Origin: a virus
Length of the DNA: 36,102 nucleotides
Direction: 5' to 3' (one strand)
IMG/VR virus record: IMGVR_UViG_3300032291_002057
Coordinates: 78,305-114,406 of that record
The position numbers were made by a program, and so were the translations under genes. Below the pieces are notes generated by a model. It ran no database searches and was not told the DNA's origin. It saw nothing but the letters and a program-made list of their open reading frames with translations. Every line of letters starts with the position of its first letter. The stretch's first letter is position 1. Of this stretch, positions 28,475 to 35,259 are shown one piece after another.

Positions 28475-29279
28475 CAACTAAGAAGAAATGCTTTACCGTC
28501 CAACCAGCTAAATCAAATTCGTTGGGCTTAACTGCCATAGTATAACTATTTGGATACATATGATGATTGTTGTGCAATCCTTCACCGGTGTCCCAATAAT
28601 GAATCCATTGATTGTTAGTAGAGTAATCACCTTGGTCTCTTAAATCAAAATTACGATAAGAACCCCAGGTATTCAAGTGATACAAGTAGATGCGTAGTGT
28701 TCCATGAAACACATTCCACCCAATGTTACCAAACACAAAGAATACTAAAAATTGCCAACCAACAAAATATGAAATAATACTAGACAATACTAAGTATGCA
28801 ATCCAAATGCCGATATAGTTGTGATGATTAAACATCACTGTTTTGTCTCTTAACAAATCACGAGGAACTACTAATGTAGTTTTTTCTCTATAGTATTCTT
28901 CATTCTTAAAATGAAGTAAGAACATGTCCCATAGACTCAAATATTTTGGAGTATGAACATCTTTATCAGTATCAGGATGCTTATGATGGCTTCTATGTAC
29001 TGCTGTATGTCCTAAGATAGTTCCTTGAGCAACTAAAATGCTTGACCAGCACAATAACTGATGGCGAATAGGTCCTGTCTTAAACGAACGATGTGCAAAG
29101 TACCTATGTAATCCTATTTGATCTCCTATTAGTTCTACAATTTTGTAGCACAATAATGAATAGAGTATCCAGTAGTATTCACTGGTATATATTGCATACC
29201 CAAACATAAAGAAGAAACAAGGTAATGCAATTACCTTTAATAGGATTGTTATGTTATTCACTTTGTTTACGTTGTTCAA
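28449..29279 (-). CDS. Diiron fatty-acyl desaturase (276 aa)
   Basis: Boxes H58-RYFA-H63 (LHRYFAHRSFKTGP), H95-RS-HH99 (AVHRSHHKHPDTDKDVHTP) and H236-NN-HH240 (GEGLHNNHHMYP) are complete. Hydrophobic segments lie at about 11-51, 76-92 and 155-190. Size is normal for bacterial acyl-lipid desaturases. It follows the TauD-like gene with a 26-base overlap and precedes the GNAT-like gene, which ties lipid desaturation to hydroxylation and acyl transfer. Confidence 0.9.
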   Translation of the reverse strand: MNNVNKVNNITILLKVIALPCFFFMFGYAIYTSEYYWILYSLLCYKIVELIGDQIGLHRYFAHRSFKTGPIRHQLLCWSSILVAQGTILGHTAVHRSHHKHPDTDKDVHTPKYLSLWDMFLLHFKNEEYYREKTTLVVPRDLLRDKTVMFNHHNYIGIWIAYLVLSSIISYFVGWQFLVFFVFGNIGWNVFHGTLRIYLYHLNTWGSYRNFDLRDQGDYSTNNQWIHYWDTGEGLHNNHHMYPNSYTMAVKPNEFDLAGWTVKHFFLVDDGKDLQS

Positions 29280-30147
29280 TTAACATATGACGCAAACTCT
29301 TACTGTAGTCTACGGTCAAACGCCACATAAATCTATCACCTTGAACTTCGTTGCGTCTATGAATTGAATGGAACTGATCCATAAAAATCATATCGCCGTG
29401 TTGCCAACTATCATGGTGATAGATATATTTATCTTGGAACACATGATCATACAAGTACTGACGCAACCACGCTTCATCTAGTGATTCACCACTGCGGCGC
29501 CACATTTTATTAATGCTATGAAATGTAAAATACAATCCCTTTTCTTTACTGAACGGGTGTTGATACACTAGTGGCTTAACCAAGCCCTCTGGGTATAAGT
29601 TTGAATTTTCAAAGAACTCTAGTTCTTGGTCACCCTCATCTAAGTGATAGAATGTATTATTTTTGAACTTAAAGTTACAGTCAACATCATCTAACAACTC
29701 TTTAATGTCATCAGGCAAATCTTGGTATGCTTTGCGAGTGTCCGCAAAACTTGTAATGCTGTTTACGCCAGGACGAATACAATACAACATAACACAACAT
29801 TCACGACCTGTATCACGGTTGTTACCATTGCTGTGCCAATCTAAATCTTTATCAGCGAATAAACCAATCTTCTTGCCGTTTTCGTCACGTTGATTTGTAA
29901 CACGGCCTAATCCCTTATGCTTATCATCATTAAAGAACTTGTCACTCTGCATTGTTCTGCCAATTGCATGTGCTACTCTAACAATGTCATCACGGTCATC
30001 TAATTTTTGATTACGTAAAAGAACAACATTGTCTTCAATTAACACTTTACCAAACTCTCTAACCTGGTCAGTACTCATTGACTGCAAATCAAGGTCAAAG
30101 TATTCATAACCTACCCCCGGCAATGCCTTTTTATTGTACGTTGTCAT
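29254..30147 (-). CDS. TauD/TfdA-like Fe(II)/2OG oxygenase with H-x-N site (297 aa)
   Basis: The TauD-like order is clear: an N-terminal helix and VVLLRNQKLDDRDD strand, a metal site DLDWHSNG near 101-108, and GDMIFMDQFHSIHRRN...RFMWRLTVDY at the end (distal His263 and Arg276). The usual H-x-D is H105-S-N107 here, so the carboxylate ligand is replaced by Asn. This may change the metal chemistry or hold inactive enzyme. Coupled to the membrane gene upstream and the desaturase downstream. Confidence 0.85.
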   Translation of the reverse strand: MTTYNKKALPGVGYEYFDLDLQSMSTDQVREFGKVLIEDNVVLLRNQKLDDRDDIVRVAHAIGRTMQSDKFFNDDKHKGLGRVTNQRDENGKKIGLFADKDLDWHSNGNNRDTGRECCVMLYCIRPGVNSITSFADTRKAYQDLPDDIKELLDDVDCNFKFKNNTFYHLDEGDQELEFFENSNLYPEGLVKPLVYQHPFSKEKGLYFTFHSINKMWRRSGESLDEAWLRQYLYDHVFQDKYIYHHDSWQHGDMIFMDQFHSIHRRNEVQGDRFMWRLTVDYSKSLRHMLIEQRKQSE

Positions 30148-30355
30148 TTTTGGTTAGTCCCCATTTAATTTTTAACCATATACGTTCATGTATGTAATAA
30201 TCAATACTCAATAGTACATGTAATGCGGTAGCAAACCCTGCTGAATTTCCTAAATTACCTGTAAACAAGTAAGTCCAAAAGATTGTAAACAGCCATGCTG
30301 TTAATCTATAAGTCAGCATCCTTGCTACTGTGCGTTTTTTTGTTTCATTAGTCAT
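30131..30355 (-). CDS. DUF2061 small membrane protein (74 aa)
   Basis: RTVARMLTYRLTAWLFTIFWTYLFTGNLGNSAGFATALHVLLSIDYYIHERIWLKIKWG matches DUF2061: R-x-x-x-R-x-L-T-Y-R, a first membrane helix ending F-T-G-N-L-G, a second helix, and Y-Y-x-H-E-R-x-W. Function unknown. It is the first gene of the desaturase operon, with an AATAAATA octamer 4 nt before its ATG; its stop overlaps the TauD-like start. Confidence 0.85.
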   Translation of the reverse strand: MTNETKKRTVARMLTYRLTAWLFTIFWTYLFTGNLGNSAGFATALHVLLSIDYYIHERIWLKIKWGLTKNDNVQ

Positions 30356-30359
30356 GCAG

Positions 30360-30367
30360 TATTTATT
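30360..30367 (-). promoter_or_regulatory. Late-type promoter of the desaturase operon
   Basis: AATAAATA followed by CTGC and the ATG at 30355. No ribosome site fits in the 4-nt gap. Confidence 0.6.
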
Positions 30368-30399
30368 TCATAAATTATATGCATGTAATAAAATATGTT

Positions 30400-30475
30400 T
30401 GGTGGAGGATACAGGGATCGAACCTGCGACCTATTGCTTGCAAAGCAACCGCTCTCCCAACTGAGCTAATCCCCC
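30400..30475 (-). tRNA. tRNA-Ala (TGC)
   Basis: Acceptor GGGGGAT/ATCCTCC, anticodon loop TTTGCAA (TGC), T-loop TTCGATC, encoded ACCA. The pair at position 3 is G-U, the alanine identity element. Confidence 0.95.
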
Positions 30476-30485
30476 ACTAAAATTT

Positions 30486-30562
30486 TGGTGCCCCAGAGGA
30501 GACTCGAACTCCTAAAATTTGGCTTCTAAGACCAACACGTATACCAATTCCGTCACCGGGGC
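30486..30562 (-). tRNA. tRNA-Leu (TAG) with short variable loop
   Basis: Acceptor GCCCCGG/CTGGGGC, anticodon stem TTGGT/GCCAA with loop CTTAGAA (TAG), T-loop TTCGAGT, A73 and encoded CCA. The variable loop is only 5 nt, although bacterial leucine tRNAs normally carry a long variable arm; total length is 77 nt. Confidence 0.85.
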
Positions 30563-30572
30563 AATCTAACTG

Positions 30573-30646
30573 TGGAGCGGGGTAGGAGAATCGAACTCCT
30601 CGCTTTAGCTTGGAAGGCTAAGGTATTACCACTATACGAACCCCGC
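30573..30646 (-). tRNA. tRNA-Gly (TCC)
   Basis: Acceptor GCGGGGT/ACCCCGC, anticodon loop CTTCCAA (TCC), T-loop TTCGATT, encoded CCA with U73. The second glycine tRNA in the window. Confidence 0.95.
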
Positions 30647-30654
30647 ATACTTAT

Positions 30655-30683
30655 ATTCTAACAACATCTTGTTTAAAAGTCAA
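30655..30683 (-). promoter_or_regulatory. Promoter for the tRNA-Gly/Leu/Ala cluster
   Basis: Minus strand TTGACT (30678-30683), 17-nt spacer, TAGAAT (30655-30660), just upstream of tRNA-Gly. Confidence 0.7.
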
Positions 30684-30719
30684 ATTGAATTTGACCAAAC
30701 TTATGTTAATACTATCTAT

Positions 30720-30809
30720 TGGTGGAAGCGGTGAGATTCGAACTCACGGAACACGTTAGCATTCGCTAGTTTTCAAGACTAGTTCCTTAAACCGCTCGGA
30801 CACGCTTCC
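30720..30809 (-). tRNA. tRNA-Ser (TGA)
   Basis: A class II tRNA with a long variable arm: acceptor GGAAGCG/CGCTTCC, anticodon loop CTTGAAA (TGA), T-loop TTCGAAT, encoded ACCA. It follows the paralogue-B gene. Confidence 0.95.
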
Positions 30810-30810
30810 A

Positions 30811-31509
30811 TTATTTTAAATTATTACCATCCAAATATTCATTTTCCATGTAAGTGAACGGCAAATCAGTTGGTACGTCAAAATAGTCATCATAATCATT
30901 GAACCAAAAGAATATCCATTCACGTGAACGATTCTCATGGGGAGGATCATTTACCATTGTGAATATGAACCTATCATTATCCGGAAAATATGCTTTCTTT
31001 GATAAGTCATCACCTAATGCAAAATAGCTTGGTTCTGCTTCCGGTAAATTATCATCATTGTATCTATATGCCATCGTCAATGTTTGTTTACATTGATGCG
31101 TATGTTTATACACTGGTTGACCTGGTTCAGTAATCAACAACATTGAATGTGTTAATCTAATTGGCCTATCAGGGTGTGCTTCATTGTGTTCTTTGGTAAT
31201 CTTTTGATTGATATCAGTTACTTCTCTCCACTGCCTGATGATGTCTTCTTTAAATTCTTTTGGGATAAAATCGGGTTCATCAGGAGAAACTGGCTGTAAC
31301 TCTAATGCTCTTAACAAAGGCATTACTGTTACGTTGCCATGCGGAGGAGGAATATATTCTTCATACAATGTAGTTGTTGAACTTAATTGCGGTATAGGCA
31401 TAGTATCATACATTGGGAAAAACCACGGGATATACTTTTGATTTTTGTAATCAAATCGTGACCGACCTACCTTGTAGAAATAACTTTCTCTAAACGCTTT
31501 AAAATTCAT
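30811..31509 (-). CDS. Putative metal-site oxygenase, paralogue B (232 aa)
   Basis: Paralogous to the gene at 27211-27864: KHTHQCKQTLTM (H-x-H), then FIFTMVNDPPHENRSREWIFFWFNDYDDYFDVPTDLPF. Both begin MNF...F-Y-K-[VL]-G-[RK]-x-R-[FY]-D. The conserved His pair, later His and Arg suggest a jelly-roll metal site of the hydroxylase type, not proven. It has a perfect TATAAATA late promoter and starts 5 nt after it. It is divergent from the radical SAM gene. Confidence 0.75.
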   Translation of the reverse strand: MNFKAFRESYFYKVGRSRFDYKNQKYIPWFFPMYDTMPIPQLSSTTTLYEEYIPPPHGNVTVMPLLRALELQPVSPDEPDFIPKEFKEDIIRQWREVTDINQKITKEHNEAHPDRPIRLTHSMLLITEPGQPVYKHTHQCKQTLTMAYRYNDDNLPEAEPSYFALGDDLSKKAYFPDNDRFIFTMVNDPPHENRSREWIFFWFNDYDDYFDVPTDLPFTYMENEYLDGNNLK

Positions 31510-31514
31510 GCAAG

Positions 31515-31522
31515 TATTTATA
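31515..31522 (-). promoter_or_regulatory. T4-type late promoter, leaderless
   Basis: TATAAATA then CTTGC and the ATG at 31509; there is no Shine-Dalgarno. A second TATAAATA nearby reads rightward to the radical SAM gene. Confidence 0.8.
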
Positions 31523-31551
31523 ATATAAATATTAAGACAATATTTAAATTC

Positions 31552-33462
31552 ATGCCTAAAAAAATTGGACTGATAAACCTTCCATTACAAAATGATACGG
31601 CATTCTATCCGTTAATTTGGTTAATCATTAAAACTACAATAGAAAAAAAATCAAACAATAAATTTGATTTTTTGGATCCTATTATCATTAACGGAACAAC
31701 AGTAGATGATGATTATTATCGGTCTACTGATATTATGTTCTGTAGTTTTTACACTTGGAATAGATTATCTTCTGAAAAACTATTAGAAGATTATAAACGA
31801 ATTAATCCAAACGGTATAATTATAGTAGGTGGACCTCACATACTAGAAAACGACACTGAATTATTTGATTATGTTTGTACTGGGGAAGCAGAAACTTGCG
31901 CTCACTTAATTGTTGATAAAATCTCTGGAATGGATATCAAAAAGATACCTAACACTAAGAGTAAACATCTACATGTTTTCTATGAAGAAAAACTTCATGA
32001 TTTTAGTGTGAGTCCATTTCTCTTTCAGCGTGATACATTATTTGATTTTAAAAACAGACACCCAGAACTTAATTTGGGTGTAGTATTTGAAACGAATCGT
32101 GGGTGCCCATATGGTTGCACCTTCTGTGATTGGGGTCAAGCAACATTGTCAAAAATTCGTCAACGCCCGTTAGATTTAATCAAACAAGAAATTGAATTAT
32201 TCAGTGAACTAAAAATACCTAGCATGTTCTTAGCCGATGCAAACTTTGGTATACTTCCAAGAGATATTGAGATCGCAAAATATATGGCTGATACTAAACA
32301 AAGAACAGGCTTTATTAAAACTGTAATCTATAGTACAAGCAAAAACAATATGAATCGAAATATAGAAATCGGTGAGATATTCTATAATTCTGGATTGATC
32401 CAAAGCTATGTGTTCAGCCTACAACATACTGATAGTGAAGTCTTACAGGTTATTGATAGAGTAAATTTACCAACCAATAAGTTAAAAGCTACTACAGAAA
32501 TTTTCCTTCAAAAGAAGATTCCTACTTCTGTTCAAATGATTATAGGTAATCCAGGAGATACGCTTACAAAGTGGCGTAGAACTCTAATGGAGTTATTAGA
32601 AATCAATATACATGAACAGATACAAATATTATACTTTGCAATGTTGCCTGGAGCCCCTGCAAGCGATCCAGATTACATTAAAAAATACGATATAAAAACA
32701 TCAAAAATTAATTACTTTCCTAACTTAGGAAGTCAACGTGTACTTGATATGAGTGAATCAATCATCACTAGTACCAATACATTCACAATGGATGAATGGA
32801 TTGAGATGAATATATTCGGCAGATATTTACAAGCTATGCATGATTTAGGATTAACCAAAGTTTTGTCAATTTATTTACATAACAAAAACATTAAGTCATT
32901 TACTAATTTTTATAGTGATTTATTTAATCAACTACAAACTAATTTTCCTGAATTGTTTGATTCATTACGTGTTGCACTTAAAACATGGATCACTACAGAC
33001 AACTCATTATTGACTTGGAATCCAGATCAAATAAAAGAATCTATTGAAACAGAAAACAAACTATGCTTTCATTTTATCAAGCACAAACATAAATTTTATG
33101 CTAGTGTCCTTCAATCAATAAAAGATGTTGCAGATAAAAAAATTATTGATTTGTTTAACTGGCAACAAGATATCATTATTGACTTAGAGTATCATCCTGA
33201 TAAAGGTGTATTATACCAATCTAAGTATGACTGGCACACTTGGTATCAAAATAAAAACTGGCGTGCTAAAATAAAATTGCGTAAAGAATCGGCTAAGTAT
33301 GCTGATACTATCATTCGTAGTGAAAATAATTCAGTACCACAACCCTTTTCATTTCATAAATTTGCTGATAAACAAAGAGACAAAATGTATATACACCAAA
33401 TGATTGTTGGTTTATATCAACGGCGTAATAGACTATATCTTAAAGATTTAGTCATAACTTAA
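31552..33462 (+). CDS. Cobalamin-type radical SAM protein (636 aa)
   Basis: The 4Fe-4S motif C185-PYG-C189-TF-C192 (TNRGCPYGCTFCDWG) is the C-x3-C-x2-C of radical SAM enzymes. The N-terminal 110 residues (KIGLINLPLQNDTAFYPL...IIIVGGPHI...VCTGEAE) follow the B12-binding domain type of such proteins, though the DxHxxG motif is not clear. Residues about 200-440 are the barrel (e.g. VFSLQHTDSEVLQVIDR, MIIGNPGDT), and the last 200 form an unrecognised helical domain. It could methylate or rearrange the lipid or peptide product of this island. Substrate unknown. Confidence 0.85.
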   Translation: MPKKIGLINLPLQNDTAFYPLIWLIIKTTIEKKSNNKFDFLDPIIINGTTVDDDYYRSTDIMFCSFYTWNRLSSEKLLEDYKRINPNGIIIVGGPHILENDTELFDYVCTGEAETCAHLIVDKISGMDIKKIPNTKSKHLHVFYEEKLHDFSVSPFLFQRDTLFDFKNRHPELNLGVVFETNRGCPYGCTFCDWGQATLSKIRQRPLDLIKQEIELFSELKIPSMFLADANFGILPRDIEIAKYMADTKQRTGFIKTVIYSTSKNNMNRNIEIGEIFYNSGLIQSYVFSLQHTDSEVLQVIDRVNLPTNKLKATTEIFLQKKIPTSVQMIIGNPGDTLTKWRRTLMELLEINIHEQIQILYFAMLPGAPASDPDYIKKYDIKTSKINYFPNLGSQRVLDMSESIITSTNTFTMDEWIEMNIFGRYLQAMHDLGLTKVLSIYLHNKNIKSFTNFYSDLFNQLQTNFPELFDSLRVALKTWITTDNSLLTWNPDQIKESIETENKLCFHFIKHKHKFYASVLQSIKDVADKKIIDLFNWQQDIIIDLEYHPDKGVLYQSKYDWHTWYQNKNWRAKIKLRKESAKYADTIIRSENNSVPQPFSFHKFADKQRDKMYIHQMIVGLYQRRNRLYLKDLVIT

Positions 33463-33466
33463 AAAC

Positions 33467-33543
33467 TGGTGCCTCCAACAGGACTCGAACCTGTAACCCA
33501 GCGATTATGAGTCGCTTGCTCTAACCAATTGAGCCATAGAGGC
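33467..33543 (-). tRNA. tRNA with CAT anticodon (Ile2-like or elongator Met)
   Basis: Acceptor GCCTCTA/TGGAGGC, anticodon arm AGCGA-CTCATAA-TCGCT, T-loop TTCGAGT, encoded ACCA. The GCGACTCATAATCGC arm is more like bacterial tRNA-Ile2, where CAU is modified to read AUA, than elongator Met. The call is tentative. Confidence 0.8.
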
Positions 33544-33553
33544 AAAAAAACTT

Positions 33554-33640
33554 TGGTGCCCGGAGCCGGAATCGAACCGGCACGCCTGTTAGAGCGAGAG
33601 ATTTTAAGTCTCTTGTGTCTACCTATTTCACCATCCGGGC
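33554..33640 (-). tRNA. tRNA-Leu (TAA)
   Basis: Class II tRNA with long variable arm, acceptor GCCCGGA/TCCGGGC, anticodon loop CTTAAAA (TAA), T-loop TTCGATT, encoded ACCA. Confidence 0.95.
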
Positions 33641-33664
33641 ATTACTTTTCAAACTTCAGATACT

Positions 33665-33693
33665 AGTATAACAAGTTTTGTGTTTGTTGTCAA
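33665..33693 (-). promoter_or_regulatory. Sigma70-type promoter for tRNA-Leu and the CAT tRNA
   Basis: Minus strand TTGACA (33688-33693), 17-nt spacer, TATACT (33665-33670), about 20 nt from the tRNA-Leu 5' end. Confidence 0.85.
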
Positions 33694-33729
33694 CTAATTT
33701 CTATCTTTTAACCACTAAAATAACCCAAT

Positions 33730-33737
33730 CATAAATA
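33730..33737 (+). promoter_or_regulatory. Late-type promoter (CATAAATA), leaderless
   Basis: CATAAATA then TGATT and an in-frame ATG at 33743, matching the octamer-N5-ATG layout of other genes in the window. Confidence 0.65.
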
Positions 33738-33742
33738 TGATT

Positions 33743-34507
33743 ATGAAATTAAAATACATTGATAGCGTAACCATAAAACTTGTTGTAGCCTTTATTATAA
33801 CACTTATTGCCATACCTTATTGGTTTTATTCCGGCGGTACCTTGTTAGGATTTATATTAGTAAGAATAATTGCAAATCAAATACAAGCTACAGGTACAAT
33901 CGGATACCACAGATGGTTATGTCATAACAGTTTTAAACCTAATGTATTTGGAAAATACTTTATGTTATTTGGAATAATAACAAGTGGGATAGGAAGACCT
34001 TTCCATTATGTAATTAGTCACATGTTACACCATCGTCATACTGATACTGAACTTGATCCGCAGTCTCCTAAATACTTAACCTTCTGGGAATTATTCTGGG
34101 GAAGATTACGAATCAACTCCGGCATTCCTTTACCAAAACATTTTATGCGAAATAAAGAAGCAATGTTTGTTAACACATACTACTGGCATCTATATTTTAC
34201 ATTCAATATAATTTTAGCAATAATTGATTTACCTACTGCATTGATCTTTTGCCCTATAACATTAGTTCAGGCTTGGATGGGTGCAACAGTGTTAAACTAT
34301 AACGGTCATGCAGGTAATAAAAATAAAGATGAAATACAACCAACTAATCTACCTACATGGATAAATATACTTTCATGGTCCGGTGAGAATCTACACAAAA
34401 ATCATCACGAAAATCCAAGTTCTTATCACTTTGACGGCCATGGACGTAAAGATATTATGCGCTGGTATGTCGAAGGTTTGTTAATGTCTAAGAAACAAAA
34501 TGTCTAA
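33743..34507 (+). CDS. Diiron fatty-acyl desaturase (254 aa)
   Basis: Boxes H56-RWLC-H61 (YHRWLCHNSFKPN), H93-ML-HH97 (SHMLHHRHTDTELDPQSP) and HKNHH near residue 220 (GENLHKNHHENPSSYHFDGHGRKDIMRWYVEG) are complete. Hydrophobic segments lie at about 9-42 and 148-178. Start at 33743 is chosen because the CATAAATA octamer lies 5 nt upstream; 33737 would add two residues. It shares GTxGYHRW and ELDPxSPKY phrases with the other desaturases, showing one family with diverged members. Confidence 0.9.
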   Translation: MKLKYIDSVTIKLVVAFIITLIAIPYWFYSGGTLLGFILVRIIANQIQATGTIGYHRWLCHNSFKPNVFGKYFMLFGIITSGIGRPFHYVISHMLHHRHTDTELDPQSPKYLTFWELFWGRLRINSGIPLPKHFMRNKEAMFVNTYYWHLYFTFNIILAIIDLPTALIFCPITLVQAWMGATVLNYNGHAGNKNKDEIQPTNLPTWINILSWSGENLHKNHHENPSSYHFDGHGRKDIMRWYVEGLLMSKKQNV

Positions 34508-34700
34508 CGAAAATAATTACATGTCATTGTACGAATTGCTTAACAAAGAATCGTATGTAAAAACAAGTAGTTGGTGTTTACCTAGTGATTTTGTAGCCGA
34601 TGAATTACTCATGCACAGAATATTTGTCAATGATAAACCTGTAATTGTAAAAGAAAAACCTTTTATACTTGCAGGTCCTGAATTCAACACCTTTAAATGA
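34500..34700 (+). CDS. Possible small hypothetical protein (66 aa)
   Basis: The ATG overlaps the desaturase end by 8 bases with no clear ribosome site. MSNENNYMSLYELLNKESYVKTSSWCLPSDFVADELLMHRIFVNDKPVIVKEKPFILAGPEFNTFK looks like a real soluble protein with a compact middle but matches no family known to me. It ends 2 bases before the tRNA-Trp CCA end on the other strand. Confidence 0.5.
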   Translation: MSNENNYMSLYELLNKESYVKTSSWCLPSDFVADELLMHRIFVNDKPVIVKEKPFILAGPEFNTFK

Positions 34701-34702
34701 TT

Positions 34703-34775
34703 GGCGTCCCGGGAGGGATTTGAACCCCCACCAACGGTTTTGGAGACCGACATGCTGCCGTTACACTACCGAGAC
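34703..34775 (-). tRNA. tRNA-Trp (CCA)
   Basis: Acceptor GTCTCGG/CCGGGAC, anticodon loop CTCCAAA (CCA), T-loop TTCAAAT, G73 and encoded CCA, as in bacterial tryptophan tRNAs. Confidence 0.9.
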
Positions 34776-35003
34776 ATATTGAATTTGTAAGTAGTGCTAC
34801 CATCGTTATTAGCACCATTCACCCGTGTAATTAAGCCGGCCGGGACTCGGTACGTTACTTGGGATTCATCCAGCTGATACGCCGTCATGTATGCTGGTCC
34901 CACTCAAGCGACCAGCCGGGCATCGAACCCGCAACCTTCTACTATACAGTACCTTCGAAGAATACTGGATAGCGTGACTTCACTTGCTAACACTTACAAA
35001 ACT
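34776..35003 (-). ncRNA. Structured RNA with tRNA-like T-arm, unidentified
   Basis: No gene and no normal tRNA is seen. On the minus strand it holds a TAGC/GCTA hairpin, a stem with loop CTTCGAA, a T-arm-like GGGTTCGATGCCC at about 34915-34930, a perfect GCTGGTC/GACCAGC pair (34910-34916 with 34893-34899), and a GTGCTA/TAGCAC hairpin (34810-34815 with 34794-34799). GTAAGT/ACTTAC (34992-34997 with 34787-34792) encloses all of it. It may be a folded RNA about 210 nt long. Confidence 0.5.
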
Positions 35004-35091
35004 TGGTGGGTGTTGATGGTAACGCTCCACGAACCCGACTTCCCATCTCTTAAGGTAACGGTTTTACAGACCGCCGACAGGGGCAACACCC
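35004..35091 (-). tRNA. Aberrant tRNA-Tyr-like (GTA)
   Basis: Acceptor GGGTGTT/AACACCC with encoded ACCA and an anticodon arm GCGGT-CTGTAAA-ACCGT (anticodon GTA)) fit tyrosine tRNA, and total length (88 nt) is normal for this class. But only 10 nt lie between acceptor and anticodon stem (no room for a D-arm), and the T-arm is not canonical: GGGTTCG is followed by TGGAGCGTTACCATC. Confidence 0.55.
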
Positions 35092-35104
35092 AAATTCTTT
35101 TTAC

Positions 35105-35181
35105 TATATAGAAACATACTTGATATAGGAGATTACTCTCTCACGGATGAACCCGAATTTAGTCAAATATGTTTTTATATA
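35105..35181 (-). repeat. Hairpin-bounded spacer element A between tRNAs
   Basis: TATATAGAAACATA (35105-35118) pairs with TATGTTTTTATATA (35168-35181), one mismatch. Inside are CGGGTTCATCCG and a GAGA-GTAA-TCTC hairpin with a GNRA loop. It fills the gap between the Tyr-like and Ile tRNAs. Confidence 0.65.
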
Positions 35182-35185
35182 ATGA

Positions 35186-35259
35186 AATAGTGAACAGGAT
35201 TTGCACCTGTGCCCACAGCCAACATCAGCGACTGCACTCTCCTACTAAGCTATCACCAT
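35186..35259 (-). tRNA. tRNA-Ile (GAT)-like, no encoded CCA
   Basis: Acceptor ATGGTGA/TCACTAT, D-arm GCTTAGTAGGAGAGT, an anticodon arm with loop CTGATGT (GAT), and T-arm ACAGG-TGCAAAT-CCTGT. The 3' end reads U73 then UCA instead of CCA, and the T-loop starts TG instead of TT. It may be a degraded or specially matured tRNA. Confidence 0.65.

Noticed and set aside
30811-30843. Antisense overlap of tRNA-Ser with the paralogue-B gene
   Set aside because: They are on the same strand and only abut; no overlap beyond the stop codon is seen.
34776-35003. Permuted two-piece tmRNA or permuted tRNA
   Set aside because: The order of the paired halves is suggestive, but no CCA, no tag reading frame and no GGGG-type acceptor are seen; kept only as an unidentified structured RNA.
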